This document shows positions 25,198 to 34,041 of a DNA stretch of 64,000 nt, in pieces. Below the pieces are notes generated by a model that did no database searches, was not told the DNA's origin, and saw nothing but the letters and a program-made list of their open reading frames with translations. The stretch is from Marinibacterium sp050389775 (GTDB taxonomy: Bacteria > Pseudomonadota > Alphaproteobacteria > Rhodobacterales > Rhodobacteraceae), in NCBI RefSeq assembly GCF_050389775.1, contig NZ_CP177144.1, positions 3,038,001-3,102,000 on the forward strand, given 5' to 3'. Every line of letters starts with the position of its first letter. The first letter of the stretch is position 1. Made by a program: the position numbers and the translations under genes.

Positions 25198-26348
25198 GCG
25201 CGGGTCTCCTTAAGGGATGTAACAATGGGATAAAGACTAAGAAACCGGGCCCGGAGGATGGCCACGAACAATGCCACGGCCACCAGTTGGTGAACCAGGC
25301 CCAGCCCGACAGGGGCTGCATAAAGAACGGTCATGATGCCCAGCAGGATCTGCAGGGCCAGCACGGCCATGACCGTGTTGAAGGCAAACCGCGTGCGCGG
25401 ATGGGCGCTGCGCCGGCCGCGCAGCCAGACGACGACACAAAAGGCCGCCAGGAGGTACCCGGTGATCCGGTGCACGAATTGCACCAGGCCGGGGCTTTCG
25501 AAGAGGTTGCGCCAGAGCGGTTCGAGATAGAGCGAATTGGCCGGAAAGACCCGCCCTCCCATCAGCGGCCAGTCGGTAAAGGACCGGCCGGCGTCGATCC
25601 CGGCGACCAGCGCGCCGATCAGGATCTGCAGGAAGGCAAAGTGCAACAACCCCGTCGACATGCCATAGAGCTTGCGCTCGGAAATCCGGTGGGCCTGCAT
25701 CAGCTCGCGCTCGGGCCGGCCGAGCTTCATGATGTACCAGGCGATGACGCCCAGGATGACAAAGGCCAGGCCCAGGTGGGTGGCCAGCCGATAGCTGGCC
25801 ACGTCCAGCATGCCCGCGCCCGAGGTCACCCCCGAGGACACCATCCACCAGCCGATCGCGCCCTGCAGCCCGCCCAGGGCACCCGGGATGATCAGCCGGC
25901 CCTTCCAGCCCGTGGGGATCTTGCCCGTGACCAGCAGGCCCAGGTAGCCGATGACCCAGACCAGGCCGATCACCCGGCCCAGCTGGCGATGGCCCCATTC
26001 CCACCAGTAGATGCGCTTGAAATCGTCGAGCTCCATCCATTGGTTCTGGATGCGGAACTCGTCGATCTGCTGGTATTTCTCGAATTCGGCCTGCCAATCC
26101 TCGACCGAAGTCGGCGGCACGGCCCCGGCAATGGGCGCCCATTCGGTGATCGACAGCCCGCTGTCGGTCAGCCGGGTCAGCCCTCCGACGGCAATCATCA
26201 TCACGACCAGCGCAAAGAGCACCGCCAGCCAGGCCCGCACCGCGCCACGCGCGCCGCCCCTGCCCCGGTCGATCCCGCCGGGTGCGGCCTTGGGCTGGGC
26301 CGTTTCGCCCGTGCCCACCTCTTCAAACAGCTTTCTCTGTCCGGTCAT
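25194..26348 (-). CDS. ctaA: Heme A synthase (CtaA/COX15)
   Basis: A 384-residue membrane protein with about eight transmembrane helices, oxidising heme O to heme A for aa3-type cytochrome oxidase. Family motifs are GGLTRLTDSGLSITEW near the first helix, WEWGHRQLGR, RLATHLGLAF, LHFAFLQILIGALVAG and VQFVHRITGYLLA; the conserved heme-ligand histidines lie in these. The cytosolic N-terminus of about 38 residues is Gly/Arg-rich, as in alphaproteobacterial and mitochondrial COX15. The stop overlaps the carboxypeptidase start. Upstream there is a 60-base gap to the TrmJ-type gene. Confidence 0.95.
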   Translation of the reverse strand: MTGQRKLFEEVGTGETAQPKAAPGGIDRGRGGARGAVRAWLAVLFALVVMMIAVGGLTRLTDSGLSITEWAPIAGAVPPTSVEDWQAEFEKYQQIDEFRIQNQWMELDDFKRIYWWEWGHRQLGRVIGLVWVIGYLGLLVTGKIPTGWKGRLIIPGALGGLQGAIGWWMVSSGVTSGAGMLDVASYRLATHLGLAFVILGVIAWYIMKLGRPERELMQAHRISERKLYGMSTGLLHFAFLQILIGALVAGIDAGRSFTDWPLMGGRVFPANSLYLEPLWRNLFESPGLVQFVHRITGYLLAAFCVVVWLRGRRSAHPRTRFAFNTVMAVLALQILLGIMTVLYAAPVGLGLVHQLVAVALFVAILRARFLSLYPIVTSLKETRA

Positions 26349-26408
26349 CTCTGCCTCTGATCAGTTGAGCGGGACCCTATGGCGCGGCGCGCGCGCCGTC
26401 CAGCGGGG

Positions 26409-27155
26409 CTAGTCGCCCCGTGTCTTCCAGCGGACCATCTGCCGCATGATGCCGTGCAGCATCTGCACATCCGAGCGGGTCAGCGGCATGCGGCTCCACA
26501 GGTTGCGCAGGACGATCTTCATGCCCTCGGCCTTGGTTTCGGGAAAGAAGAACCCGGCCTCGTCGAGACGGTCCTCGTAATGTTCGGCCAGTTTCTCGAT
26601 CTCGATCCCGGTGGCCCAGTCGGCCCCGGCTAGCTCGATGCGGTCATGATCGATGCGGCTGCTGGCCCGGCGCCATTCATAGGCCGTCAGCAGGACACAT
26701 TGGGCCAGGTTCAGCGAGGCGAATTCCGGGTTCACCGGCACCGATATGATGGCATTGGCCCGGGCGATGTCGTCGTTTTCCAGCCCCGCCCGTTCCGGCC
26801 CGAAGAGCACGGCCACCCGTTCGCCGGCGGCAATCTTCTCGGCGGCCATCTCCATGGCCCGTTCGGGCGAGACCACCGGCTTGGTCAGCCCGCGCGAGCG
26901 GGCGGTGGTGGCAAAGACATAGGAACAATCGCCGACCGCCTCGGCTGTCGTGTCATGGACCTGGGCTTCTTCCAGCAAGCGGCCGGCGCCGCTGGACATG
27001 GCCACGGCCGACGGGTTGGGCCAGCCATCGCGCGGGGCGACAAGGCGCATCCGGTCCAGGCCAAAGTTCCACATGGCGCGCGAGGCCGCACCGATGTTCT
27101 CGCCCATCTGCGGGCGGACGAGCACGAAGGCGGGCTGGGGCGTATCTGAGGGCAT
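26409..27155 (-). CDS. trmJ: TrmJ-type tRNA 2'-O-methyltransferase (SpoU family)
   Basis: A 248-residue SPOUT enzyme, likely methylating the ribose at position 32 of tRNAs. Motifs: PQMGENIGAASRAMWNFGL (motif 1), VLFGPERAGLENDDI (motif 2) and the trefoil-knot SAM loop VPVNPEFASLNLAQCV (motif 3). The C-terminal helical part (LRNLWSRMPLTRSDVQMLHG) is characteristic of TrmJ and separates it from TrmH. The start is the ATG at 27155; the open frame upstream is non-coding in character. Shine-Dalgarno is weak. It is divergent from the ThiE-like gene. Confidence 0.9.
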   Translation of the reverse strand: MPSDTPQPAFVLVRPQMGENIGAASRAMWNFGLDRMRLVAPRDGWPNPSAVAMSSGAGRLLEEAQVHDTTAEAVGDCSYVFATTARSRGLTKPVVSPERAMEMAAEKIAAGERVAVLFGPERAGLENDDIARANAIISVPVNPEFASLNLAQCVLLTAYEWRRASSRIDHDRIELAGADWATGIEIEKLAEHYEDRLDEAGFFFPETKAEGMKIVLRNLWSRMPLTRSDVQMLHGIMRQMVRWKTRGD

Positions 27156-27376
27156 GCTGGGTTGGTCTGGTCTCTGTCTGATGGGCTCGGGCAACTGCCT
27201 TAGTGGCGGGCGGCGTGAAGGGCAAGGGCGGCGCGGCGGCAATGGCCTTTCGGGGCGCCCAAGGTCGGGAATTCCTGTCCAGATAGGGCCGCCCGGGCGC
27301 CCGGCCATCGGTCTTGTTTGCTTCCGTCGCGCAATCCGTTAAACGGCAGGTCACCGGATTGCCATATCAGAGCCCC

Positions 27377-27997
27377 ATGACCGACCTTCCCCAGACCTAT
27401 CTCATCACCCCGGCCACGCTGGACCCGGCCGGTTTCCCCGATGACCTGGCCCGCCTGCTGGATGCCAGCCCCGTGGCCTGCGTGCGGCTGGCCCTGGCCA
27501 CCCGGGACGAGGACGAGATCGCCCGCGCCGCCGATGCGCTGCGCCCGGTCTGCCACGAGCGCGATGTCTGCCTCGTGGTCACCGACCACCTGCTGCTGGC
27601 CCAGCGGCTGGGCCTGGACGGCGTCCATCTCAGCGCCGGCACCCGTGGCGTGCGCGACGCGCGCAAGGCGCTGGGGATCGAGGGCATCGTCGGCAGTTTC
27701 TGCGGCAGCTCGCAGCATGACGGCATGGTCGCCGGCGAGGCCGGGGCCGATTACATCAGCTTCGGCCCGGTGGGCGGCGGCGCCCTGGGCGACGGCACCC
27801 TGGCCGAGCGCGATCTCTTCGAATGGTGGTCGCAGATGATCGAACTGCCCGTCGTGGCCGAAGGCGGGCTGGGCGCGGCCGAGGTTCGGCTGCTGACACC
27901 TTTCACCGATTTCTTCGCCTTCGGGGACGAGCTTTGGTCCAGCGACGACCCGGTCGCCGCGCTCAGGACCCTGCGCGCGGCCATGGCGGACGGCTGA
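27377..27997 (+). CDS. ThiE/TenI-like thiamine phosphate synthase family protein
   Basis: A 206-residue TIM-barrel protein. It shows the family pattern: a YLITPATLD start, VVTDHLLLAQRLGLDGVHLS in the middle, then GSFCGSSQHDGMVAGEAGAD and YISFGPVGGG, the phosphate-binding area. ThiE joins the pyrimidine and thiazole halves of thiamine; TenI-like relatives only tautomerise the thiazole. The usual thiM/thiD/thiG neighbours are missing and several canonical ThiE residues look altered, so it may be a ThiE paralogue rather than the true enzyme. The ATG is followed by MTDLPQ; SD is weak. Confidence 0.8.
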   Translation: MTDLPQTYLITPATLDPAGFPDDLARLLDASPVACVRLALATRDEDEIARAADALRPVCHERDVCLVVTDHLLLAQRLGLDGVHLSAGTRGVRDARKALGIEGIVGSFCGSSQHDGMVAGEAGADYISFGPVGGGALGDGTLAERDLFEWWSQMIELPVVAEGGLGAAEVRLLTPFTDFFAFGDELWSSDDPVAALRTLRAAMADG

Positions 27998-28021
27998 GCG
28001 CCGCCCGCCCCGGCGTTTTCC

Positions 28022-29161
28022 TCAGAGGAACACCCGCTCGACGAACCACCACGCGCCGACCAAGGCGATGACGGCCGAGGCCGGCACGGCAATGCGCGCG
28101 TGGTACCAGGGCTTTTCCCCGAACCAGGCGCCCACGGCCAGGAAGGCCACGGCGATCACGGCCAGCTGGCCGAATTCGACGCCCACATTGAAGCCGATCA
28201 GCGCCGGGAAGAACTGGCCGGCGGGCAGGCCGAATTCACCCAGGACGCTGGCAAAGCCCAGCCCGTGCAGCAGGCCGAAGCCAAAGATCACCAGCGGCCG
28301 CCAGCGGGTCAAATGGCCGAGGAAGATGTTTTCCAGCGCGACATAGGTGATCGAGGCGGCGATCAGCGGCTCGACGATGCTGGGCGGCACCGTCACCCAC
28401 CCCAGCGCGCCAAAGGCCAGCGTGACCGTATGGGCCAGGGTAAAGGCCGAGACCTGCCAGAGAAGCGTGGGCCAGGCCGTGCCCAGGAAGAACAGGCCCA
28501 GCACGAAGAGGATATGATCGAGCCCGAGCGGCACGATATGTTCGAACCCCACCGGGATGTACTGCGCAAAGACCGTCCAGCCCGACACCGGCACACCGCG
28601 GTCCAGCGGGATCGGCGGGCTGCTCTCGCCGCCTTCGATGATGCCGGTATAGGGATCTTCGACACCCAGCTGCCGCAGCACCAGCGTGCCCGCCCCGACC
28701 GGCCAGCTGAGCACCATCTCCTGCGCCCCGTCCGGCAGCGTTGCGCCCACGACCAGCTCGGAGCTGCGCGCGAAACGCGGATCGCCCATCTCACCGGCGT
28801 CAAAGCCGGTGATCTCCAGCGTCACCGGGCCGTCGGCCTCGACCCCGACCCGGGCCAGCCAATCGGCGGCAAAGGGCAGGAACCGCGCTTCGAGCCCTTC
28901 GGCATCAAGCTGGCGCAGCGCGTCATAGGCCGCGCCTTCGTCGGTGTCGTCGGTATCGCCCAGCCCGTCCAGGTCGATGCCGGCCAGGAAGGCCTCGGCA
29001 TTCAGGCGCATGACCATGGACAACGTGCCGTCATCGACGGTGAAATCGGCAATAGTCGGCGCAACCTCATGCGCCCGCCCGCTCATGCCCCAGGACAAGG
29101 CAATTGACAAACTCAGCACAAACCACAGCTTGAACTTGGGGAACAAAGGATTTCGCAACAT
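28022..29161 (-). CDS. HupE/UreJ-like membrane protein with periplasmic N-terminal domain
   Basis: A 379-residue protein. The N-terminus is a Sec signal (residues about 8–32, ending near GRAHE), then a soluble domain of about 160 residues, then seven or so membrane helices matching the HupE/UreJ_2 type: FEHIVPLGLDHILFVLGLFF, SAFTLAHTVTLAF and LLHGLGFASVLGEFG. The His/Asp residues in these helices are the family's suspected metal-path residues; nickel or cobalt transport has been proposed. The ATG lacks a ribosome-binding site and shares the sequence CATG with the start of the divergent DUF4198 gene, so a later start is possible. Confidence 0.85.
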   Translation of the reverse strand: MLRNPLFPKFKLWFVLSLSIALSWGMSGRAHEVAPTIADFTVDDGTLSMVMRLNAEAFLAGIDLDGLGDTDDTDEGAAYDALRQLDAEGLEARFLPFAADWLARVGVEADGPVTLEITGFDAGEMGDPRFARSSELVVGATLPDGAQEMVLSWPVGAGTLVLRQLGVEDPYTGIIEGGESSPPIPLDRGVPVSGWTVFAQYIPVGFEHIVPLGLDHILFVLGLFFLGTAWPTLLWQVSAFTLAHTVTLAFGALGWVTVPPSIVEPLIAASITYVALENIFLGHLTRWRPLVIFGFGLLHGLGFASVLGEFGLPAGQFFPALIGFNVGVEFGQLAVIAVAFLAVGAWFGEKPWYHARIAVPASAVIALVGAWWFVERVFL

Positions 29162-29969
29162 GGGGCACCCGCGACTTGCATTCGGATTCGTGGCCTGTAT
29201 GGCAGCCGGGCCGGCGCTCGGCCACGAGTTTTGGATAGAACCCGAGGATTTCACTCCGCACAGCGGCGCGCCGGTCGTGGCGCAGCTGAAGAACGGGCAG
29301 GAATTCCTGGGCAACACGCTCAGCTATTTCGGCCCGCGCATCACCCGGTTCGACATGATCCGGGGCGACGAGGTCATCGCCGTCGAAGGCCGGGCCGGCG
29401 ACATTCCCGCGCTCAGCGCAGATGCGCCGGGGGACGGGCTGTGGTCGATCGTGCACGAAACCGCGCCCCAGCGGCTGACCTATGCCGAATGGGCCAAGTT
29501 CGCGGCCTTTGCCGAGCACAAGGATTTCCCCGACATCCTCGCCCGCCACACCGCCCGGGGCCTGCCCCGCGACGGCTTCGCCGAAACCTACACCCGCCAT
29601 GTCAAGGCGCTGGTCGGCGTGGGCGACGGGGCCGGGCGCGATGTCGAGGCCGGGCTGGCCACCGAATTCGTGGCCCTGGCCAATCCCTATACCGACGCCC
29701 TGCCCGACGGCCTGCCCGTGCGGCTGATGTATGGCGGCGCGCCGCGCGCCGATGCCCAGGTCGAGATCTTTGATCGCGGGCCCGACGGCCAGGTGACAAT
29801 CACCACGACGCGCACCGATGCCCGGGGCGAGGCGCGCATTCCGGTGCGGGCGGGCCATGATTACCTGCTGGATGCCGTCGTTTTGCGCCCGGCCCCCGAT
29901 GATCACCCGGCGGTCTGGGAATCGCTCTGGGCCGCGCTGACCTTTGCCGTGCCCGCCACGGGCGGATAG
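29160..29969 (+). CDS. DUF4198 (NikM-like) periplasmic protein
   Basis: A 269-residue exported protein. A short signal peptide (cleavage near ALGHEF) is followed by the DUF4198 hallmark HEFWIEPEDFTP; the C-terminal half is a beta-sandwich with GQVTITTTRTDARGEARI. Family members are linked to nickel/cobalt uptake systems, but the role is unproven. AAAGGA lies nine bases before the ATG, so this start is well supported. The gene is divergent from the HupE/UreJ-like gene and their start codons overlap; both being metal-associated families suggests a shared job (inference). Confidence 0.82.
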   Translation: MGHPRLAFGFVACMAAGPALGHEFWIEPEDFTPHSGAPVVAQLKNGQEFLGNTLSYFGPRITRFDMIRGDEVIAVEGRAGDIPALSADAPGDGLWSIVHETAPQRLTYAEWAKFAAFAEHKDFPDILARHTARGLPRDGFAETYTRHVKALVGVGDGAGRDVEAGLATEFVALANPYTDALPDGLPVRLMYGGAPRADAQVEIFDRGPDGQVTITTTRTDARGEARIPVRAGHDYLLDAVVLRPAPDDHPAVWESLWAALTFAVPATGG

Positions 29970-30000
29970 CGCGCGGGCGCCTGTGCCACATGGGCGGCGG

Positions 30001-30027
30001 CCCCGCTTCGGCTCCAAATACTCTGCC
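30001..30027 (-). repeat. Diverged copy of the intergenic element (copy F)
   Basis: On the minus strand CGGCAGAGTATTTGGAGCCG then AAGCGG keeps the AGTATTTGGA core but not the long A/G tail. It lies in the 181-base gap between the DUF4198 gene and psuK, otherwise without recognisable features. Confidence 0.35.
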
Positions 30028-30150
30028 GGTGGTCCCCCGATGCTGCCCCTGCGGGCCGCCGCGATGCAATCGCCCCGGGCGGCGCCGAACCGGCACGGCT
30101 TGTGCGGCGACGGCCTTGCAGGGGCTGCGTTTTCCGGCCAATAGGTCAGC

Positions 30151-31050
30151 ATGACCCGCGACACCCCTCCCCAGATCCTTTGCATCGGTTCCGTCCTGTG
30201 GGACGTCATCGGCCGGTCGGCCCTGCACATGCGCCAGGGCTCCGACGTGCCCGGCCGCATCACCCGCCTGCCCGGCGGCGTGGCCCTCAACATCGCCATG
30301 ACCCTGGCCCGGTTCGGCATGCGCCCGGTGCTGCTCAGCGCCGTGGGCCGCGATGCCGAGGGCGAGGAGCTGACCCGGGCCTGCCAGGGGCTGGGGCTGG
30401 TGACCGACCATCTCTACCGCTCCGAGGATCTGCCGACCGACCGCTACATGGCCGTCGAAGGCGCCAACGGGCTGATCGCGGCCATTGCCGATGCCCATTC
30501 GCTCGAAGCCGCCGGCCAGCGCATCCTGCGGCCCCTGCTCGACGGCCCGCTGGGCAGCGCCGAGACGCCCTATGACGGGCCGATCGCGCTGGATGGCAAC
30601 CTGACCGTCACCCTGCTGGACGAGATCTCGCGCCACCCGGCCTTTGCCCGGGCCGACCTGCGCGTGGCCCCGGCCTCGCCGGGCAAGGCCGACCGGCTGC
30701 TGCCCTTCCTGGGCGCCGGGCGGGCGACGCTTTATGTCAACCTCGAAGAGGCCGGGCTGCTGTCGGGCCGCCAGTTCACCGGATCGGCCGAGGCCGCCCG
30801 CCACCTGGTCGATCGCGGCGCTGCAAGGGTGCTGGTCACCGATGGCGGCCGGGCAACCAGCGATGCCTCTGCCAGCGGCGTCATCACCCAAACCCCGCCC
30901 GAAGTGCTGGTGACCCGTGTCACCGGCGCGGGCGATACCTTCATGGCCGCCCATATCGCCGCCGAATCCCGGGGCGCGTCCCGGGACGAGGCGTTGCATC
31001 TCGCGCTCGACGCGGCGGCGGCCTATGTCTCCGGAGGACAGGACACATGA
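30151..31050 (+). CDS. psuK: PfkB-family carbohydrate kinase, probable pseudouridine kinase
   Basis: A 299-residue ribokinase-fold enzyme. It opens with ILCIGSVLWDVIG, has the PfkB signature 1 region PGGVALNIAMTLARFG and signature 2 VTRVTGAGDTFMAAH, which holds the catalytic Asp. Its stop overlaps the start of psuG as ATGA, and the two enzymes act in sequence: PsuK makes pseudouridine 5'-phosphate and PsuG splits it into uracil and ribose 5-phosphate. The specific substrate is inferred from that pairing. No transporter for pseudouridine is visible nearby. Confidence 0.9.
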   Translation: MTRDTPPQILCIGSVLWDVIGRSALHMRQGSDVPGRITRLPGGVALNIAMTLARFGMRPVLLSAVGRDAEGEELTRACQGLGLVTDHLYRSEDLPTDRYMAVEGANGLIAAIADAHSLEAAGQRILRPLLDGPLGSAETPYDGPIALDGNLTVTLLDEISRHPAFARADLRVAPASPGKADRLLPFLGAGRATLYVNLEEAGLLSGRQFTGSAEAARHLVDRGAARVLVTDGGRATSDASASGVITQTPPEVLVTRVTGAGDTFMAAHIAAESRGASRDEALHLALDAAAAYVSGGQDT

Positions 31051-31964
31051 TCGATATCCGTTACAGCGCCGAAGTTGCCGCCGCCCGTGCCGAGGGCCGG
31101 CCCATCGTGGCCCTGGAAAGCACCATCATCACCCATGGCATGCCCGCGCCGCGCAACCTTGAGGTGGCGCGCGGGGTCGAGGCGCTGATCCGCGACGGCG
31201 GGGCGACCCCGGCGACCATTGCCGTGATGGACGGCCGGCTGCATGTCGGGCTGGAACCGGCCGAGCTGGACGCCCTGGGGCATGCCTCGGACGTGGCCAA
31301 GCTGTCGCGCGCCGACCTGGCGGCCTGCCTGGCCACGGGGGGCACCGGGGCGACCACGGTGGCTGCCACGATGATCGCCGCCCGGCTGGCCGGCATCGCG
31401 GTCTTTGCCACCGGCGGCATCGGCGGCGTGCACAAGGGCGCCGAGACCAGTTTCGACATTTCCGCCGACCTACAGGAACTGGGCCAGAGCCCGGTGACCG
31501 TTGTCGCCGCCGGGGCCAAAGCCATTCTCGACCTGCCCAAGACGCTGGAAGTGCTTGAAACCCTGGGCGTGCCGGTCATCGCCTTCGGCCAGGACGATTT
31601 CCCGGCCTTCTGGTCGCCTTCGTCGGGCCTGGCCGCGCCGCTGCGCATGGACGACCCGGCCGCCATTGCTCGGGCTCACTTGATGCGCGGGGCCATGGGC
31701 CTGCCCGGCGGCCAGCTGGTCGCCAACCCGATCCCCGCCGGCGATGCCATCCCCGCCGAGACCCTGGCCCCGATCATCGCCCAGGCCCAGGCCCGGGCCG
31801 ATGCGCAGGGCGTCAGCGCCAAGGCCGTCACGCCTTTCCTGCTGCAGGCCATCTTCGAGGCCACCGACGGCCGGTCGCTGGAATCCAATATCGCGCTGGT
31901 TGAAAACAACGCCCGGCTGGCCGCGCGCATTGCCCATGCGATAGGCAGCGAAGCCGGTAAATGA
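31047..31964 (+). CDS. psuG: Pseudouridine-5'-phosphate glycosidase
   Basis: A 305-residue glycosidase cleaving the C–C bond of pseudouridine 5'-phosphate. Recognisable blocks are ALESTIITHGMPAPRNLEVA, GGTGATTVAATMIAA, FATGGIGGVHKGAETSFDIS with the metal-site acids, VVAAGAKAILDLPKTLEVLE carrying the catalytic Lys, and LVANPIPAGDAIPAE. Length is standard. Overlaps psuK by four bases, so the two are translated together. It salvages modified nucleosides from RNA turnover. Confidence 0.95.
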   Translation: MIDIRYSAEVAAARAEGRPIVALESTIITHGMPAPRNLEVARGVEALIRDGGATPATIAVMDGRLHVGLEPAELDALGHASDVAKLSRADLAACLATGGTGATTVAATMIAARLAGIAVFATGGIGGVHKGAETSFDISADLQELGQSPVTVVAAGAKAILDLPKTLEVLETLGVPVIAFGQDDFPAFWSPSSGLAAPLRMDDPAAIARAHLMRGAMGLPGGQLVANPIPAGDAIPAETLAPIIAQAQARADAQGVSAKAVTPFLLQAIFEATDGRSLESNIALVENNARLAARIAHAIGSEAGK

Positions 31965-32038
31965 AGCCCCGGGGGCCCGGCCCCATTGTCGCGGCCCCGG
32001 GCCGTTCCTAAGTTAATCCGGCTCAATACGGGACACAG

Positions 32039-32761
32039 ATGACAACGCCCTTCACACCGGAACCGCCCCGCAAGGCCGGGCTATTCTACAGATTGCGATC
32101 CTCGTTCCTGACGGGGATCGTGGTGATCGCCCCCATCAGCCTGACCGTCTGGCTCATCTTCACGGTGGTCAGCTGGGTGGACAAGGTCGTGCTGCCCTTC
32201 GTGCCCGACCGGCTGTTGCCGGAGAACCTGATCGGCATCAATTTCTTCGGTGTCGGCGTGGTGATCTTCCTGCTGTTCACCATCATCGTCGGCTGGGTGG
32301 CCAAGGGCTTGATCGGCCGGTCACTGATCCGCCAGGCCGAAGGCCTGGTCGATCGCATGCCCATCGTGCGCACGGTCTACAACGGCATCAAGCAGATCTC
32401 GGAAACCGTCTTTGCCCAGACCGAACGGTCCTTTGAAAAGGCCGTGCTGATCGAATATCCGCGCCGGGGGATCTGGGCCATCGGCTTCATCTCGACCCAT
32501 GCCAAGGGCGAGATTGTCCGCCGGGCCAATACCGGCGGGCGGATCATGAGCGTCTTCGTGCCCACCACGCCGAACCCGACCTCGGGCTTCCTGCTCTACT
32601 TCCCCGAGGAAGACGTCATCGAGCTGGACATGTCCGTCGAAGAGGCCGCCAAGCTGGTGATCTCGGCCGGGCTGGTCTATCCGGCCGAAAAGGACGGCGA
32701 CGCGCTGCTTGATCCCGCGGCCCTGCCCACGCGCCAGGAACGCGTCCGCGAGCGCGCCTGA
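32039..32761 (+). CDS. DUF502 family membrane protein
   Basis: A 240-residue inner-membrane protein with two helices (about residues 22–48 and 70–93) followed by a soluble domain. Family landmarks are FLTGIVVIAPISLTVWLIF, PIVRTVYNGIKQISETVF and VFVPTTPNPTSGFLLYFP. DUF502 proteins are widespread in proteobacteria and in plants (COV family), without a defined biochemical role. It has a weak GGGACAC ribosome-binding region. It is convergent with the patatin gene across about 40 bases. Confidence 0.9.
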   Translation: MTTPFTPEPPRKAGLFYRLRSSFLTGIVVIAPISLTVWLIFTVVSWVDKVVLPFVPDRLLPENLIGINFFGVGVVIFLLFTIIVGWVAKGLIGRSLIRQAEGLVDRMPIVRTVYNGIKQISETVFAQTERSFEKAVLIEYPRRGIWAIGFISTHAKGEIVRRANTGGRIMSVFVPTTPNPTSGFLLYFPEEDVIELDMSVEEAAKLVISAGLVYPAEKDGDALLDPAALPTRQERVRERA

Positions 32762-32801
32762 CAGGGCGCGGCCGAGCCCGCGCCCCCTCATTGCCCCCGG
32801 T

Positions 32802-33833
32802 TCAGCTGAACATGTCGACCATGTCGACGCTGCTGCGCTGCCCGATATCGTCGAAATGCGCCTCCAGGAACGCCTCGGCCGAGGCCCGCCCCGCCGCGTG
32901 CAGCTGGGCCAGCACCGGCGGCGTGGGCACCAGCTTGGTCGCCACCGACAATTCGTTCATCAGCGCGTCGTCGGCGATCATGTGCATGTGGATGCGCCGC
33001 ATCCGCCCTTCGGGCATCGTGCCATCGTCCAGCAGCCGCTGGACAAAGGCGATGGCCCGCATCTCGCGCAGCAGCGAGGAATTGAAGCTGATCTCGTTGA
33101 TCCGGTTCTGGATCTGCTGCGGGGTGACCGGCAGTTCCTTGCGCTCCAGCGGGTTGATGTTGATCACCACGATATCCTGCGGCAGGTCGCGGCTGAACAG
33201 CGGGAACAGCGCCGGGTTGCCGGTATAGCCGCCGTCCCAATAGGCCTCCGTTTCGCCGGTCACCGGGTCGACGATCTCGACCGCCTTGAAGATCGTCGGC
33301 AGGCAGGCCGAGGCCAGGATCGCCTCCGTCGAAATCTCGTCGCCGGAAAACACCCGGATCTTGCCGTCGCGCACCTTGGTCGCGCAGATGAACAGGGCCG
33401 GATCGCTGCGCGAACAGACCTTGTCGTAATCGAAGAATTCCACCACAGAGCGCAGCGGATTGGCATAGAACGGCCCGTAGGCATAAGGCGACATCAGCCG
33501 CGACATGGTCTCGCCCATCATGTAGGCCGGCGAGAATTCGATGGCATTGGCCACCCGGCGCGGGCTGAACCCGTCCATCCAGCCGCTCAGCCCGGGCTCG
33601 TTGATCGCGCCCATCTGGCTCCAGAGCCAATCGAGGTTCTCGCGCGCGCCGGTGCGCCCGCCCGACACGATCCCCGATTTCAGCGCCGCGCCGTTCAGCG
33701 CCCCCGCCGAGGTGCCGGAAATCCCGGCGATCTCAAGCTCTTCTTCTTCCAGAAGCCGGTCCAGAACGCCCCAGGTATAGGCCCCGTGGGCGCCGCCGCC
33801 CTGCAGGGCCAGGTTGATCTTTTTCTTTGCCAC
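32802..33833 (-). CDS. Patatin-like phospholipase/esterase
   Basis: A 343-residue patatin-fold hydrolase. The oxyanion motif is LQGGGAHGAYTWGVLD, the nucleophile Ser42 lies in GISGTSAGALNG, and the catalytic Asp200 is in YWDGGYTGNP, so the Ser–Asp dyad is intact. No signal peptide is seen, so it is cytosolic. It lies on the same strand as 3-hydroxybutyrate dehydrogenase, 208 bases downstream. Given that neighbour, it may act on polyhydroxybutyrate or its oligomers rather than on phospholipid; that is inference. Confidence 0.9.
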   Translation of the reverse strand: MAKKKINLALQGGGAHGAYTWGVLDRLLEEEELEIAGISGTSAGALNGAALKSGIVSGGRTGARENLDWLWSQMGAINEPGLSGWMDGFSPRRVANAIEFSPAYMMGETMSRLMSPYAYGPFYANPLRSVVEFFDYDKVCSRSDPALFICATKVRDGKIRVFSGDEISTEAILASACLPTIFKAVEIVDPVTGETEAYWDGGYTGNPALFPLFSRDLPQDIVVININPLERKELPVTPQQIQNRINEISFNSSLLREMRAIAFVQRLLDDGTMPEGRMRRIHMHMIADDALMNELSVATKLVPTPPVLAQLHAAGRASAEAFLEAHFDDIGQRSSVDMVDMFS

Positions 33834-34041
33834 GTCTCGCCTCTCGCCGCCTCTGGAGGCCGCTGGCCCCCGGTTTCCTCTTGCCCAGATCTTTCCACCG
33901 CGCCCCGTCTGCCCTCAACCCAGTCTGCTCTGGACCCGGTTCACGATGGGCCAGCACGCCAACCGGCCCGGGTTCCGGTACCACCCCCGGGCCGGGCGGG
34001 TGATGTCCGCCCGTCGCCCGACCCGGATCAGATGGCGCGGA

